A stretch of DNA of 64,000 nucleotides, from the NCBI RefSeq assembly GCF_027587195.1, contig NZ_JAPDDP010000001.1, positions 124,001-188,000 of the forward strand, given 5' to 3'. How positions within the stretch are numbered: position 1 is the first letter of the stretch; the number at the start of each line of letters is the position of its first letter. Source of the stretch: Solirubrobacter phytolaccae. Lineage in GTDB: Bacteria; Actinomycetota; Thermoleophilia; Solirubrobacterales; Solirubrobacteraceae. Shown here piece by piece: positions 9,087 through 18,688 of the stretch. The notes beneath the pieces were generated by a model, which made no database searches, was not told where the DNA came from, and was given only the letters and a program-made list of their open reading frames with translations. The position numbers were made by a program, and so were the translations under genes.

Positions 9087-10867
9087 CCGGGCCGAGGCGA
9101 GAACAGTCGTTGGCCGGCGCGGACGAGCTTGGAGCGACCGCCGCGCCGGGGCCACACCGACACCGCGCCCTCGCGCACGAAGATCGTCGTGCCCGCGCAG
9201 GTGTCCTCGGTGCGCCACTCGGTGCCGCGGACGGTCGCGACGCTGCCGTTCCCGCGCGTGCGGAACGAGCCGCCGCTGTCCTTGCCCCACAGCGAGCGCT
9301 TCTTCTTTTTCTTCGCGCGCGAGGCGGTCGCGCCCCGCTCGCGGTCGCTGCACTCGAGCGCGCCCGCGAGCGCCAGCTCGGTCATGCCGGTGGCGGTCTG
9401 CGTGACGCTGAACTTGCCGCCGTTGAACGTGCCCTGCTGCGTGGCGCCGTCCACCTGCGCGGCGACGCGGACCCGCCCGGACTCGGTGTCCAGCAGCACG
9501 CCGAGCGGGAGCACCGCCTTGCCGGTCAGCCGCGTGTAGGTCTTCGCGTCCGGGGCGCGGAAGCTCACGACGCCGCTCACCACCGCGACCTCGACGCTCT
9601 TGCCCTCGACGGGGCCGGCGGGCGGCGGGGGCGGCGCCGGCGTGGCGCCCGGCGTCGGGCTCGTGGTGGGAACGGGGATCGGCGTGGCGGTCGGCTCGGG
9701 CTCGACCGGCGGCTCCTCGAGCGTGAGCGGGCGCGAGGACGTGCGGCCCGCGGCGCTCGTGACGGTCACGCGCACGACGCCCGCGGCCAGCTCGCCGAGC
9801 GCCAACTGCACGGTGCGCGGGGACGTCGTGCCGTAGAGGTCCGCGCGCGAGAGCTCCCGCCACGTGCCGTCGGCCTGCTGCAGCTCGGCGGCCGCCAGCG
9901 CTTCCAGGCCGTGCGAGCGCACCGTCGTCGACAACACGCCGTCCACGACCGAGACCTCGCCCACGGTCGGCGGGACCGTGATCTTGACCACGTACGGCGC
10001 GCGGTCGCGCGCGACCCACATGCGCGCGTCGGGCCCGGCCGCGATCGCCCGCGCGCGGCCTTCGAGAGCAATGGACGTCGGCGCCTCGCCCGCGACGATC
10101 CGTGCCACGCCGCCGTCCACGGCCGCCCACAGCGCGCCGTCCGGCCCGGACGCCAGCGCCGCGACGGGAGCACCCACGTCGTACGCCGCCGCATCGTCGA
10201 GCCGGTGGACGACGGCACCCTGCGCGTACCAGATCGCGCCCGTGGCGTCGGCCGCCAGCGCGTCCGGCGAAGCCCCCGCGACCGGCCGGTACGAGAGCGC
10301 GCCCGAAGGCGTGATGCGCCCGAGCCGGCTGCCCTCGACGAACCACAGGGCGCCGTCCGTCGCGGCAACGATCGAGCGCGGATCGGCACCGGTCGGATAC
10401 GTGACCTCGTCGAGTGGCTCGCTCGTGAAGCGGGTGATCGCGTCCGGGCCGTCGACCGTCATCCACAGCGCGCCGTCGGCGCCGGAGGCCAGCGACGTCG
10501 GCCGCCCGGCCGTCAGAGAGAACGTCGTCACGGCCGCGCCGGGCCGCAGCCGCGCGAACGAGCCGTCCGACAGCGCGAACCAGACGGCGCCGCGGTGGCT
10601 CGTCAACCCCGACGGCTGCCGGTTGGCGGGGAATCCGGCGAACCCGCCCGCGCCCGCGTAGACGACGGTGCCCGCAGTGGTGATGCGGGCGATCCGGCCC
10701 GGGTCGGCGGGCAGGGAGGCCCACATCGCGCCGTCGGCGCCGGCGACGATCGCGTTGGCCGCCTCGCCGAGCCCGTGGATCGGCGTCACGCGCTCCTGCG
10801 CGCCGGCCGCAGCGGGTAGCGCGGCCAGCAGCCCGATCAGCGGCAGGATCATGCGGAAGCGTCTCAT
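9083..10867 (-). CDS. Secreted beta-propeller protein with FecR-like domain
   Basis: The ATG at 10867 follows a GGAGGGG ribosome site and opens a signal peptide (about residues 1-25, ending AAAGAQ); a GTG at 10888 falls upstream of that site and is less likely. Residues ~30-290 repeat a virginiamycin-B-lyase-like blade (GADGALWM, GPDGALWAAVDGG). An Ig-like segment and a Pro/Thr-rich linker (~390-425) follow. The C-terminus is FecR-like: VEVAVVSGVVSFRAP, then a Lys-rich patch, then GNGSVATVRGTEW and FVREGAVSVW. Residues known for lyase catalysis were not traced, so enzyme activity is not claimed. It probably acts as an outside ligand or partner for the CHASE2 sensor it overlaps. Confidence 0.8.
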   Translation of the reverse strand: MRRFRMILPLIGLLAALPAAAGAQERVTPIHGLGEAANAIVAGADGAMWASLPADPGRIARITTAGTVVYAGAGGFAGFPANRQPSGLTSHRGAVWFALSDGSFARLRPGAAVTTFSLTAGRPTSLASGADGALWMTVDGPDAITRFTSEPLDEVTYPTGADPRSIVAATDGALWFVEGSRLGRITPSGALSYRPVAGASPDALAADATGAIWYAQGAVVHRLDDAAAYDVGAPVAALASGPDGALWAAVDGGVARIVAGEAPTSIALEGRARAIAAGPDARMWVARDRAPYVVKITVPPTVGEVSVVDGVLSTTVRSHGLEALAAAELQQADGTWRELSRADLYGTTSPRTVQLALGELAAGVVRVTVTSAAGRTSSRPLTLEEPPVEPEPTATPIPVPTTSPTPGATPAPPPPPAGPVEGKSVEVAVVSGVVSFRAPDAKTYTRLTGKAVLPLGVLLDTESGRVRVAAQVDGATQQGTFNGGKFSVTQTATGMTELALAGALECSDRERGATASRAKKKKKRSLWGKDSGGSFRTRGNGSVATVRGTEWRTEDTCAGTTIFVREGAVSVWPRRGGRSKLVRAGQRLFSPRPG

Positions 10868-10991
10868 GGTCGGAAACCCCTCCGTCACACGTCTTTCCGG
10901 CCGATCGAGACCCTGCGAAATCCTTGCGTGGTGGGGACCTCGACCGTACCGGACCCTTCTACCCGCTGGGGCGTTCTGGCCGAATGTCCGG

Positions 10992-12719
10992 CTATCCGAG
11001 CAGGCGGCGCAAGGGATTCGTGTGCGCGAGGTCGATCAGCTCGTCGCCGCGCCCGGAGAGTACGGTCCGCGCGCCCCACAGCGCGAAACCCTTGACCTGC
11101 TCGCGCGTGATCGTCGGCGGCAGGGAGAGCTCCTGGCGCGCGACCATCACCTCCACGAGCGCGGGTCCGTCGTACGCGAACGCGGCGCGCAACGCGTCTT
11201 GCAGGCCGGCGGGATCGGACACGCGCTGCCCGTAGAGGCCGAGCGCCGTCGCGACGGCGGCGAAGTCCGGGTTCTCGAGCTCGGTCCCGAAGTTGACGAT
11301 GCCGGCGGCCTTCATCTCCAGCTCCACGAACCCGAGCGAGCCGTTGTTGAACACGACGATCTTGGCCGGCAGCTGGTTCTGGCGCAGCGTGATCAGGTCG
11401 CCGAGCAGCATCGCCAGGCCGCCGTCGCCCGAGAGCGCCACGACCTGGCGCCCGGGGTGGGACGCCTGCGCGCCGATCGCCTGGGCGAGCGCGTTGGCCA
11501 TCGAGCCGTGGTTGAACGAGCCGATCAGCCGTCGCCGGCCGTTCATGTGCAGGTGGCGCGCGGCCCAGATCACGGGCGTGCCGACGTCGGGGATGAAGAT
11601 CGCGTCGTCGGCGGCGAGCGCGTCGATCGCGCCGGCGACCGTCTCGGGGTGCATCGGCGTCGCGTCGCTCTCCAGCTTGCCGAGCTTGTGCTGGGCCTTC
11701 GCGAACTCGCGCTGCATGCGCTCGAGGTACTCGGCGCTCTTGCCGGGGATCAGCCGCGGCAGGAGCGCGTCGATCGTGTCCTTGACGGTGCCGACCAGCG
11801 GCAGGTCGACCGGCACGCGCCGGCCGATGTGCTCACCGCGCGTGTCCACCTGGATCACCGTCGCGTCCTCGGGATAGAACTGGCGGTACGGCAGGTCGGT
11901 CCCGAGCATGACCAGCACGTCGCAGTGCTCGAGCGCGCGATAGCCCGAGCTGATGCCGAGCAGGCCGGTCATGCCGACGTCGTACGGGTTGTCGTACTCG
12001 ACGTGCTCCTTGCCGCGCAGCGTGTGCACGATCGGCGCCTTGAGCGCACCGGCGAGCGCGACGAGCTCCGCGTGCGCGCCCTCGCAGCCCGCGCCGGCGA
12101 GGATCGCGGGACGCTCGGCCTGGTTGAGCGCCGCGGCGGCCGCGTCAAGCGCGAGGTCGGCGGGGCGGGCGACGGTCTGCGTGGGGCGGATCGCCGGCCG
12201 CTCGCCCGTGTCGTGCGCCTTGGCCTCCAGCACGTCCCCGGGGACGACGAGCACCGCGACGCCGCGCTGCTCGATCGCCGCCCGCATCGCCATCTCGGCC
12301 ACGCGCGGGAGCTGCTCGGGCGAGGAGACCAGCTCGCAGTACACGCTGCACTCGCGGAAGAGGTCCTGCGGATGCGTCTCCTGGAAGTAGGAGCCACCGA
12401 TCTCCGCGCTGGGGATGTGCGCGGCGATCGCGAGCACCGGGACGCGGCTGCGGTTGGCGTCGTAGAGCCCGTTGATCAGATGCAGGTTGCCCGGGCCGCA
12501 GCTCGCCGCGCAGACGGCGAGGTCCCCGGTCAGGGCGGCCTCGGCGGAGGCGGCGAAGGCCGCCGCCTCCTCGTGGCGGACGTGGACCCAGGCCAGCCCG
12601 CCGTCGCGCCGCAGGGCGTCGGTGAACCCGTTCAGCGAGTCTCCCGGCAAGCCATAGACGCGCTCCACCCCGGCACGGGTGAGCGTGGTGACGAGCTGCT
12701 GAGCCACGGTCTCGGACAT
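10992..12719 (-). CDS. poxB: Thiamine-diphosphate pyruvate oxidase / pyruvate:quinone dehydrogenase
   Basis: The 575-residue protein has the three-domain plan of the acetolactate-synthase/PoxB family. The N-terminal PYR domain carries YGLPGDSLNGF and the activating Glu in HVRHEEAAAFAASAEA. The central FAD-type domain carries RPAILAGAGCEGAHAEL. The C-terminal PP domain carries VVALSGDGGLAMLLGDLITL, the diphosphate/Mg motif. PoxB enzymes decarboxylate pyruvate to acetate and CO2, passing electrons to quinone. The ending is typical of actinobacterial PoxB-like enzymes, and I see no long amphipathic membrane tail like that of E. coli PoxB, so the acceptor could be oxygen. It starts 4 bases after dps, as the last gene of a hydrolase-dps-poxB operon. 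Confidence 0.85.
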   Translation of the reverse strand: MSETVAQQLVTTLTRAGVERVYGLPGDSLNGFTDALRRDGGLAWVHVRHEEAAAFAASAEAALTGDLAVCAASCGPGNLHLINGLYDANRSRVPVLAIAAHIPSAEIGGSYFQETHPQDLFRECSVYCELVSSPEQLPRVAEMAMRAAIEQRGVAVLVVPGDVLEAKAHDTGERPAIRPTQTVARPADLALDAAAAALNQAERPAILAGAGCEGAHAELVALAGALKAPIVHTLRGKEHVEYDNPYDVGMTGLLGISSGYRALEHCDVLVMLGTDLPYRQFYPEDATVIQVDTRGEHIGRRVPVDLPLVGTVKDTIDALLPRLIPGKSAEYLERMQREFAKAQHKLGKLESDATPMHPETVAGAIDALAADDAIFIPDVGTPVIWAARHLHMNGRRRLIGSFNHGSMANALAQAIGAQASHPGRQVVALSGDGGLAMLLGDLITLRQNQLPAKIVVFNNGSLGFVELEMKAAGIVNFGTELENPDFAAVATALGLYGQRVSDPAGLQDALRAAFAYDGPALVEVMVARQELSLPPTITREQVKGFALWGARTVLSGRGDELIDLAHTNPLRRLLG

Positions 12720-12723
12720 GGCG

Positions 12724-13206
12724 TCAGGCGGTCTGGACGCGGATCATCCACGCCTGCTCTTCGAGGGTGGCGACGACGCCGTGCAGCAGGTCGGCGGTGA
12801 CGGTGTCGACGTCCTCCAGGCGGTCCATGCGCTCGCGGATCGCGCCGATCGCCTCGGTCAGGATCCGGGTGAGGTTCACGAGCAGCTCGCGGTCGAGCTG
12901 CGGGCCCGGGGGGAGCAGCGGCAGCGGCGTCTGCACGGCGACCGTCGCGACCCGTCCGTCCGGCGCGTAGCCGAGAGCGACGGCACGTTCGGCCACGGTG
13001 TCGGCCTGGTCGCGCCACGCGTCCACCAGCTCGTCCAGGTGCAGGTGCAGCGCCCGGAAGTTCGGGCCCTGGACGTTCCAGTGCGCGTGCTTGCCGGTGA
13101 GCGCGAGGTCCGTGAGGATCGCGAGCACGGCCTGCAGCTCGACGCCGATCGCCTCGCGGTCGACGTGGCGCAGGGTGGGGTGGTGATCGGTGCTCAGCGT
13201 GCTCAT
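12724..13206 (-). CDS. dps: Dps-family ferritin-like DNA-protection protein
   Basis: This 160-residue protein has the Dps four-helix pattern: LALTGKHAHWNVQGPNF, LHLHLDELVDAWRDQADTVAERAVALG and a C-terminal helix. The His and Asp/Glu residues at the usual ferroxidase sites (H..HWNV, D...D..AER) are present. Dps shells oxidise and store iron with peroxide and shield DNA under starvation or oxidative stress. The ATG overlaps the hydrolase stop (13203-13206) and poxB follows after 4 bases, giving one transcript. Pairing with an oxidase that may make peroxide fits an oxidative stress role. No long Lys-rich tail is visible, so DNA binding is not assured. Confidence 0.88.
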   Translation of the reverse strand: MSTLSTDHHPTLRHVDREAIGVELQAVLAILTDLALTGKHAHWNVQGPNFRALHLHLDELVDAWRDQADTVAERAVALGYAPDGRVATVAVQTPLPLLPPGPQLDRELLVNLTRILTEAIGAIRERMDRLEDVDTVTADLLHGVVATLEEQAWMIRVQTA

Positions 13207-14168
13207 GCGAGTGCCCCCTTGATGAACGAGATGGCCTGCTCGATCGCCGCGCCGGCGGCGTTGGTCTCGCGCAGCGCGTTGACCATCATGAAGTCGTGGA
13301 TCGCGCCGCCGTAGCGGGTCGCGGTGACGTCGACGCCCGCCGAGCGCAGGTTGCGCGCGTACGCCTCGCCCTCGTCGCGAAGCACGTCCGCCTCGCCGTT
13401 GATCACGAGCGCCTTCGGCAGGCCGGCCAGGTCCTCGGCGGTCGCCCGCAGCGGGCTCGCGGTGATCTCCGCCCGCTCGTCCGGGTCGGTCGTGTACTGG
13501 TCCCAGAACCAGAGCATGGCGTCGCGGCGCAGCCAGTAGCCCTCGGCGAACTGGTGGTAGCTGTCGGTGTCGAAGCTCGCGTCGGTGACGGGGTAGAAGA
13601 GCGCCTGCGCCTTGAAGTCGACTTCGCCGCGCTGCTTGGCCAGGATCGCCAGGGCCGCGGCCATGTTCCCGCCGACCGAGTCGCCGGCGACGACCAGCCG
13701 CGACGCGTCGAGGTCCTTCGTCGCGCCTTCGCGGACGATCCACTGCGCGACAGCGTACTCCTGCTCGATCGCGGTCGGGTAGCGCGCCTCCGGGGACAGG
13801 TCGTACTCGGGGAAGACGACGGCGGCGCCCGTGCCGACGGCCAGTTCCCGCACGAGCCGGTCGTGCGTGTGGGCGTTGCCGAACACCCAGCCGGCGCCGT
13901 GGATGTAGAGGATCACCGGCAGCACGCCCGTGGCGCCCTGCGGCTTGACGATCCGCGTCTTGACCTCGCCGGTCGGCCCGCCGGGGACCGTGATCCACTC
14001 GTCGTCGACCGCCGGCTTGAAGATGTCACCCGACTGCGTGTCGTCGACGATCTTGCGACCCTCGGCCGGCGGCACCTCGTACAGGTAGGGCGGATTCGCG
14101 GTCGCTTCGGCGAAGGCCTGGGCGGCGGGTTCGAGGACAACCGGCGTGGTTGCGGGGGTGGTAGCCAT
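13203..14168 (-). CDS. Alpha/beta hydrolase of the hormone-sensitive-lipase family
   Basis: The 321-residue protein shows the oxyanion-hole motif as HGAGWVFG (HGGGW in most members), the nucleophile elbow GDSVGGNMA, the acid region ADVLRDEGEAYA and the late catalytic His in GGAIHDFMM. This family hydrolyses carboxyl esters and acyl lipids. There is no signal peptide, so it is cytoplasmic. ATG at 14168 is chosen; a GTG at 14177 adds three residues and neither has a strong ribosome site. It heads the operon with dps and poxB, and a receiver gene is divergent about 100 bases away. Confidence 0.85.
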   Translation of the reverse strand: MATTPATTPVVLEPAAQAFAEATANPPYLYEVPPAEGRKIVDDTQSGDIFKPAVDDEWITVPGGPTGEVKTRIVKPQGATGVLPVILYIHGAGWVFGNAHTHDRLVRELAVGTGAAVVFPEYDLSPEARYPTAIEQEYAVAQWIVREGATKDLDASRLVVAGDSVGGNMAAALAILAKQRGEVDFKAQALFYPVTDASFDTDSYHQFAEGYWLRRDAMLWFWDQYTTDPDERAEITASPLRATAEDLAGLPKALVINGEADVLRDEGEAYARNLRSAGVDVTATRYGGAIHDFMMVNALRETNAAGAAIEQAISFIKGALA

Positions 14169-14268
14169 GGCCAGCACTCAATCGTCGGGAAGGCCTCCCG
14201 GCCATGTGTACGGGCCGGAGACCGATGTCCGGTCAGCCGGACAGTCACGTCGCCGAGCCAGGATTACC

Positions 14269-14631
14269 GTGGGTGTCGTGCCAGTCCGAGTCCTCCTCAT
14301 CGACGACGATGCGAGCTTCCGCTCACTGGCCCGCGGGGTGCTCGCCGCCTCCGGCTTGACCGTGATCGGTGAGGCGGGCACCGCCGCCGACGGAGCCCTC
14401 GTCGCGGTCGCGCTGCAGCCGGACGCGATCCTGCTCGACGTGAACCTGCCCGACGGCGACGGCGTGACGTTGGCCGCCGAGCTGTGCGGCCTGGACTGCA
14501 AGCCGCGTGTGCTGCTGACTTCGTCCGACCCGGACGCGACCACGACCGAGGACGCGATCCGCCGGGGCGCGTGCGGCTTCGTCCGCAAGCACGACCTCGT
14601 GGGCGAAGGCACCGACCTCCTGGCCGGCTGA
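14269..14631 (+). CDS. Stand-alone response-regulator receiver (CheY-like)
   Basis: About 120 residues make one receiver domain: acidic pair in VLLIDDDASF, phospho-acceptor Asp in ILLDVNLPDGDG, the Ser/Thr in LLTSSD and the conserved Lys in VRKHDL. No output domain follows. The GTG at 14269 follows AGGA (14260-14263); a GTG at 14278 is also possible. No histidine kinase is nearby, so the partner is elsewhere. It is divergent from the hydrolase operon and ends 3 bases from the facing monooxygenase gene. Confidence 0.85.
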   Translation: MGVVPVRVLLIDDDASFRSLARGVLAASGLTVIGEAGTAADGALVAVALQPDAILLDVNLPDGDGVTLAAELCGLDCKPRVLLTSSDPDATTTEDAIRRGACGFVRKHDLVGEGTDLLAG

Positions 14632-14634
14632 GCG

Positions 14635-15003
14635 TCAGTCCACCGCGCGCGGGTCCGGCAGGCCCGACGGCTCCGGCTTCGTCGTCTGCGCGCCGCGGTG
14701 GATCTCCATGTCCGACGGCCGCGCGAGCAGCTCGAACAGCGCGCGCTGATAGTCGCGGAAGGCGGGGGAGACCTGGTGCGCCTTCCACACGGTCTCGTCC
14801 GTCCACTCCTGCACGTGCACGTACTCGTCGGGGTCGTCGAGCATCGCCGCGAAGCGGTACGTGCGGCAGCCGGCCTCCTGCGCGACCGCCTGCTCGGTCG
14901 CGCGCATCAGGCTCCGGAGCTCGTCACGGCGTCCGGCGATGCCGTGGATGCGGGTGATGGCGAGTACTGAGTCGGGCACGCCGCGATCGTATTTGATCGT
15001 CAC
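14635..15003 (-). CDS. Antibiotic biosynthesis monooxygenase (ABM) domain protein
   Basis: The protein is a single ferredoxin-like ABM domain: LAITRIHGIAGRRDEL, AGCRTYRF, DPDEYVHVQEWTDETVWKAHQ and SPAFRDYQ. Members include YgiN-type quinol monooxygenases and small polyketide oxygenases; many act as homodimers without a metal or cofactor. A GTG at 15003 gives 122 residues, and a GTG at 14979 gives 114 that still cover the domain. Neither has a strong ribosome site. The substrate cannot be inferred from the neighbours. Confidence 0.78.
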   Translation of the reverse strand: MTIKYDRGVPDSVLAITRIHGIAGRRDELRSLMRATEQAVAQEAGCRTYRFAAMLDDPDEYVHVQEWTDETVWKAHQVSPAFRDYQRALFELLARPSDMEIHRGAQTTKPEPSGLPDPRAVD

Positions 15004-15122
15004 GACACGCTCTCGCCCGTGACGACGACAGGAGCGCCTGCGAAAGCTGAGGCCACGCCGTGATCTCTCGGACGAGCGTCTAGTCCACTCGTCCCGCCTG
15101 AGTGGTCTGCCGATAGCAACGC

Positions 15123-17264
15123 ATGCTCTCTGCGCTGCTTCGTCGTGCCGTGCCCGCTGCTCTGGCGGTCGTCGCGCTGGTGTCCGCCGGCCCGGCGCTC
15201 GCGGCGCCGAGCCCGATCGTCCGTGAGTTCACGGCGCCGACGGCGAGCTCGCAGAACTCCAGCCTGATCGTCGGACCCGACGGGAACCTGTGGTGGGCCC
15301 AGTTCATGGAGAACAAGATCGTCCGCTACACGCCGGGCGGCGCCGCGGTCGAGTTCGCGGTCCCGACGCTGAACGCGATGCCGAACAGCATCGCCGCCGG
15401 GCCTGACGGCAACCTGTGGTTCACGGAGTGGGGGGCCGACAAGATCGGACGCATCACCCCGTCCGGGACGATCACCGAGTTCGCGCTTCCGACCACGAGC
15501 GCCGGCGCGGCGTGGATCGTCGCCGGCCCGGACGGGAACCTGTGGTTCACCGAGTACACCGCCGACAAGATCGGCCGCATCACGCCCGCGGGTGTGGTCA
15601 CCGAGTTCGCGCTGCCCGCCGCGACGGAGCCGTACGGGATCACGGTCGGGCCGGACGGCAACCTGTGGTTCAGCGAGTTCGCCGCCAGCCAGATCGGGCG
15701 GATCACGCCGGCCGGCACCGTTACCGAGTTCGCGCTCCCGACGCCCGCCGCCAAGCCGGGCGTGATCGTCGCCGGCCCGGACGGGAACCTGTGGGTCACC
15801 GAGACCGGAGCGCATCAGGTCGCGAAGATCACCCCGTCCGGTGTCGTCACCGAGTTCCCGGTCCCGTCCGCGTCGCAGCCGTGGGCGATCGCCTCCGGGC
15901 CCGACGGCAACCTCTGGATCACGCACGAGGACGGGAACACCGTGGACCGCGTCACGCCCGCCGGGGTCGTGACCGAGTTCAGCGTCCCCGGCGGCGCGAC
16001 CGGCGCGATCGCCTCAGGCCCCGGCAACGCGATCTGGTTCACCGAGCACGACGCCGGCAAGCTCGGCCGGCTCTTCCCGCAGGCCACGCCGGCCCTCAGC
16101 GCCACCTCCGCCGCGTTCGGCGCGCTCCGGACGAGCACCGCCGCCACGCGGACGATCACGCTGGAGAACACCGGCGCGACCGACGTGGCCCTCTCCACGC
16201 CGACGGTCACGGGCGCGGCGGCGTTCACGCTGGCCGGCGCCAGCACCTGCACCGGCACGACCGTGCTCGCGCCGGGCGAGAGCTGCGAGCTCACGGTCCG
16301 CTTCGCACCGACGACGCTCGGCGCGCAGACCGCGACCGTGACGGTCCCCGACGACGCGTCCGGCTCGCCCCGCACCGTCGCGCTGACCGGCACGGGCACT
16401 CCGCCCCCGCCGCGCGCCGCGACCGGAGCGGCCACCGGCGTCGGCGTCGACGCGGCCACGCTCGCCGGTCTCGCCGGGCCCAACGGCGCGGCGACCGATG
16501 CCTGGTTCGAATACGGGACGACGACCGCGTACGGCGCGACCACGCCGGCGCGCGCCCTCGGCGACGGCACGGCCGACGTCGCGGTCGCCGAGACGCTCAG
16601 CCACCTGACCGCGGGGACCACCTACCACTTCCGGCTCGTGACCGTGAACGCGTCGGGCACCGTCCGCGGCGCCGACGGCACCTTCACCACGGCCGCGACT
16701 CCGCCGCCGCCCGCGCCGCCGACCGCCCCGGCACCGACGGTCGCGGTCACGCGCGCGGCCGTGTCGGGACACACCGTCCGCACCGCGTTCACCGCCACGG
16801 ACGCCTCGGTCACCCACTGCCGGCTGGACTCGGGTCCCTGGGTCGCGTGCGCCTCGCCCTACGTCCTCAAGAACGTGCAGCCGGGCAGCCACGACGTCAC
16901 CGTGCGCGCCTCCGGCCCGGGCGGGACGGCGCTCGACACCGAGCGGTTCACGATCGCTCGCGACGAGCCGCAGGTCACCCTGCTCTCGCCCAAGACGCTG
17001 TCGCTGGCCGCCTCGGGCACCGTGAAGCTGAGCGTGCGCTGCGACGCGCCCCGCGGCACCTGCGCCGGCACCGCCGCGCTGCGCCGCGGCACGACCGCCC
17101 TCGCGCGCGCGTCCTTCCGCATCCGCGCCGGCAAGACCGCGACGCTGCGGTTGAAGCTCTCCACGAGCACCGCGCGCAGGCTTGCGAGCGCCGCGAAGGT
17201 GTCGGTCGTCCTCGCGGACGGCGACACGACCGCGACGCTCAGCCGGGTGCTCCGCAAGGCCTAG
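15123..17264 (+). CDS. Secreted virginiamycin-B-lyase-like propeller with Ig-like domains
   Basis: The 713-residue protein begins with a signal peptide (about 1-28, ending GPALAAP). Seven blades of the form GPDGNLWFTE...IGRITP.G..TEF (~30-320) make a Vgb-like propeller. A HYDIN/ASPM-like domain (ITLENTGATDVAL, ~325-425), a fibronectin-III-like domain (AWFEYGTTTAYGATTPAR, ~430-530), a Pro linker, an Ig-like domain and a basic C-terminus ending RVLRKA follow. Real Vgb linearises streptogramins, but such propellers in these bacteria are mostly extracellular binding modules, so resistance is not claimed. The gene shares a CTAG stop with the facing metalloprotease (17261-17264). Confidence 0.8.
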   Translation: MLSALLRRAVPAALAVVALVSAGPALAAPSPIVREFTAPTASSQNSSLIVGPDGNLWWAQFMENKIVRYTPGGAAVEFAVPTLNAMPNSIAAGPDGNLWFTEWGADKIGRITPSGTITEFALPTTSAGAAWIVAGPDGNLWFTEYTADKIGRITPAGVVTEFALPAATEPYGITVGPDGNLWFSEFAASQIGRITPAGTVTEFALPTPAAKPGVIVAGPDGNLWVTETGAHQVAKITPSGVVTEFPVPSASQPWAIASGPDGNLWITHEDGNTVDRVTPAGVVTEFSVPGGATGAIASGPGNAIWFTEHDAGKLGRLFPQATPALSATSAAFGALRTSTAATRTITLENTGATDVALSTPTVTGAAAFTLAGASTCTGTTVLAPGESCELTVRFAPTTLGAQTATVTVPDDASGSPRTVALTGTGTPPPPRAATGAATGVGVDAATLAGLAGPNGAATDAWFEYGTTTAYGATTPARALGDGTADVAVAETLSHLTAGTTYHFRLVTVNASGTVRGADGTFTTAATPPPPAPPTAPAPTVAVTRAAVSGHTVRTAFTATDASVTHCRLDSGPWVACASPYVLKNVQPGSHDVTVRASGPGGTALDTERFTIARDEPQVTLLSPKTLSLAASGTVKLSVRCDAPRGTCAGTAALRRGTTALARASFRIRAGKTATLRLKLSTSTARRLASAAKVSVVLADGDTTATLSRVLRKA

Positions 17265-18688
17265 TTGCGCTTGGAGGTGGGGCGGGCGATCGCGCTCGCC
17301 GCGATCGGGGCGGTCGGGGCCGAGATCGAGGCCGTGGTGCCGTCGGCGTTCTCGGCGACCACGACGACGCGCAGGCGATACCCGAGGTCGCGTGTGCTGG
17401 GGATGTAGCTCTCGTCGTCATCGACGCTCACGTTCACCCAGCGGTTCTTCCGGGTCTGGCGTTGCCAGGTGCGAACGTAGGTCTCGGGCGTGTTCAGCCA
17501 CGTCCCGTCGTTCGTCTGCAACGGGGTGCCGCGGCGCGGGCGGCCGCCGATCGACGGCGCCGTGGTGGCCACCGGCGGCGTGGGGACCCAGAGCTCGCCA
17601 CCGCCGCACGCCGGTGTGATGCTGGCGCAGCCCGCCATGAACGCCGAGTCGTACGTGTTCCAGTGCGTCGCGAGATACGAGCCGGCCGGCGGGGCCGGGT
17701 TGAAGTAGTCGTCGCGCCCGCAGTCGTAGCCCTGGGGGATCGTGCCGGGGATGCCGGCGCAGTCGTACTGCATGGCGTGCGCGGCGCCCGCGTCCTCGAC
17801 GTAACACATCACGTCGGCGCCCTGCCAGCAGTGGCCGTAGCGGGAGCGTTCCGCGGTCGCCGGTGCGGTCGAGTGCGGGGCGCTCCACTGCACCCCTCCG
17901 AGGTTGTGCGTGATCTCGTGGAGGAACCCTTCGGGCCACCAGCCGCCGCGGACCGGACCGGGGGCGGCGTCGCCGTCGCGGCTGAACAGCACGGAGCGCA
18001 GGCCGCCACGGTTGTGCGGGTTCTCCGCGCCGGGCTGCTCGCCCGAGTCGCCCATCACGGTCTCACCGAGCCCGAACTCCGAGCCCATCGACGAGAGGCT
18101 GTCGGCGAGGATCACCGTGTTGCGCGGGCCGGCGCCGGTCCCGAGCGCACGACCGACCGCCGTGGTGATCGCGGTGAAGTCGCCCGCGTAGGCCGCCCGC
18201 GGACCGGGCAGCGCGACCACCTGCAGGTCGACGAACTGCGGCCCGCAGCGCGTGCCCATGTCGAAGCGGATCGCCTTGGTGCCGCCGCTCTGGGCGCTCA
18301 GGAAGCGCTCGGTGATCGCGACGTTCGCCTGCAGCGCGTCCTGGAACCCGCTGAACCGGTTCGGCCGGTCCGCGGCGTACGCGTAGACCACCTTGAACTG
18401 GGGAGCGGACGCGGGCGCCGAGGCGTTGGCCGTGCCGTCGACGGTCGTCGCGTCGCCGCACCACACGGCGGGGAGGCCGTCGGGCCCGTCGGCCTGCTGT
18501 TGGGCGACGACGACCGCCTGCGCGAGGTTCACGCTGGCCAGCTCGGCCCGGGTGTCGCGATGCACCGCCACGGAGGAGCTTTCCGCGGTCAACGCGAGGG
18601 TGGGGAGCACGAGCGCCGCGCCGATGAGGACGGTCGCTCCCGCGAAGGGGTTCACGCGGCGGAGCGGGGAGGAGTGGGACGAGCGCAT
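17261..18688 (-). CDS. Secreted zinc metalloprotease-like protein
   Basis: The ATG at 18688 follows GGAG at 8 bases and opens a 475-residue protein with a hydrophobic signal or anchor (about 15-35). The zinc motif HEITHNLGG is at residues 257-261 onward, and VMCYVED downstream looks like a Met-turn, as in metzincins. A third zinc ligand in the normal spacing is not evident: the site expected to be His or Asp is near VQW. Conserved cysteines surround the site (HCWQGADVMC, YDCAGIPG). The C-terminal ~90 residues look like an Ig/carbohydrate-associated domain (TWLNTPETYVRTWQRQ). Its leader is a near copy of the one before the CAP gene on the other strand. Confidence 0.7.
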   Translation of the reverse strand: MRSSHSSPLRRVNPFAGATVLIGAALVLPTLALTAESSSVAVHRDTRAELASVNLAQAVVVAQQQADGPDGLPAVWCGDATTVDGTANASAPASAPQFKVVYAYAADRPNRFSGFQDALQANVAITERFLSAQSGGTKAIRFDMGTRCGPQFVDLQVVALPGPRAAYAGDFTAITTAVGRALGTGAGPRNTVILADSLSSMGSEFGLGETVMGDSGEQPGAENPHNRGGLRSVLFSRDGDAAPGPVRGGWWPEGFLHEITHNLGGVQWSAPHSTAPATAERSRYGHCWQGADVMCYVEDAGAAHAMQYDCAGIPGTIPQGYDCGRDDYFNPAPPAGSYLATHWNTYDSAFMAGCASITPACGGGELWVPTPPVATTAPSIGGRPRRGTPLQTNDGTWLNTPETYVRTWQRQTRKNRWVNVSVDDDESYIPSTRDLGYRLRVVVVAENADGTTASISAPTAPIAASAIARPTSKRN

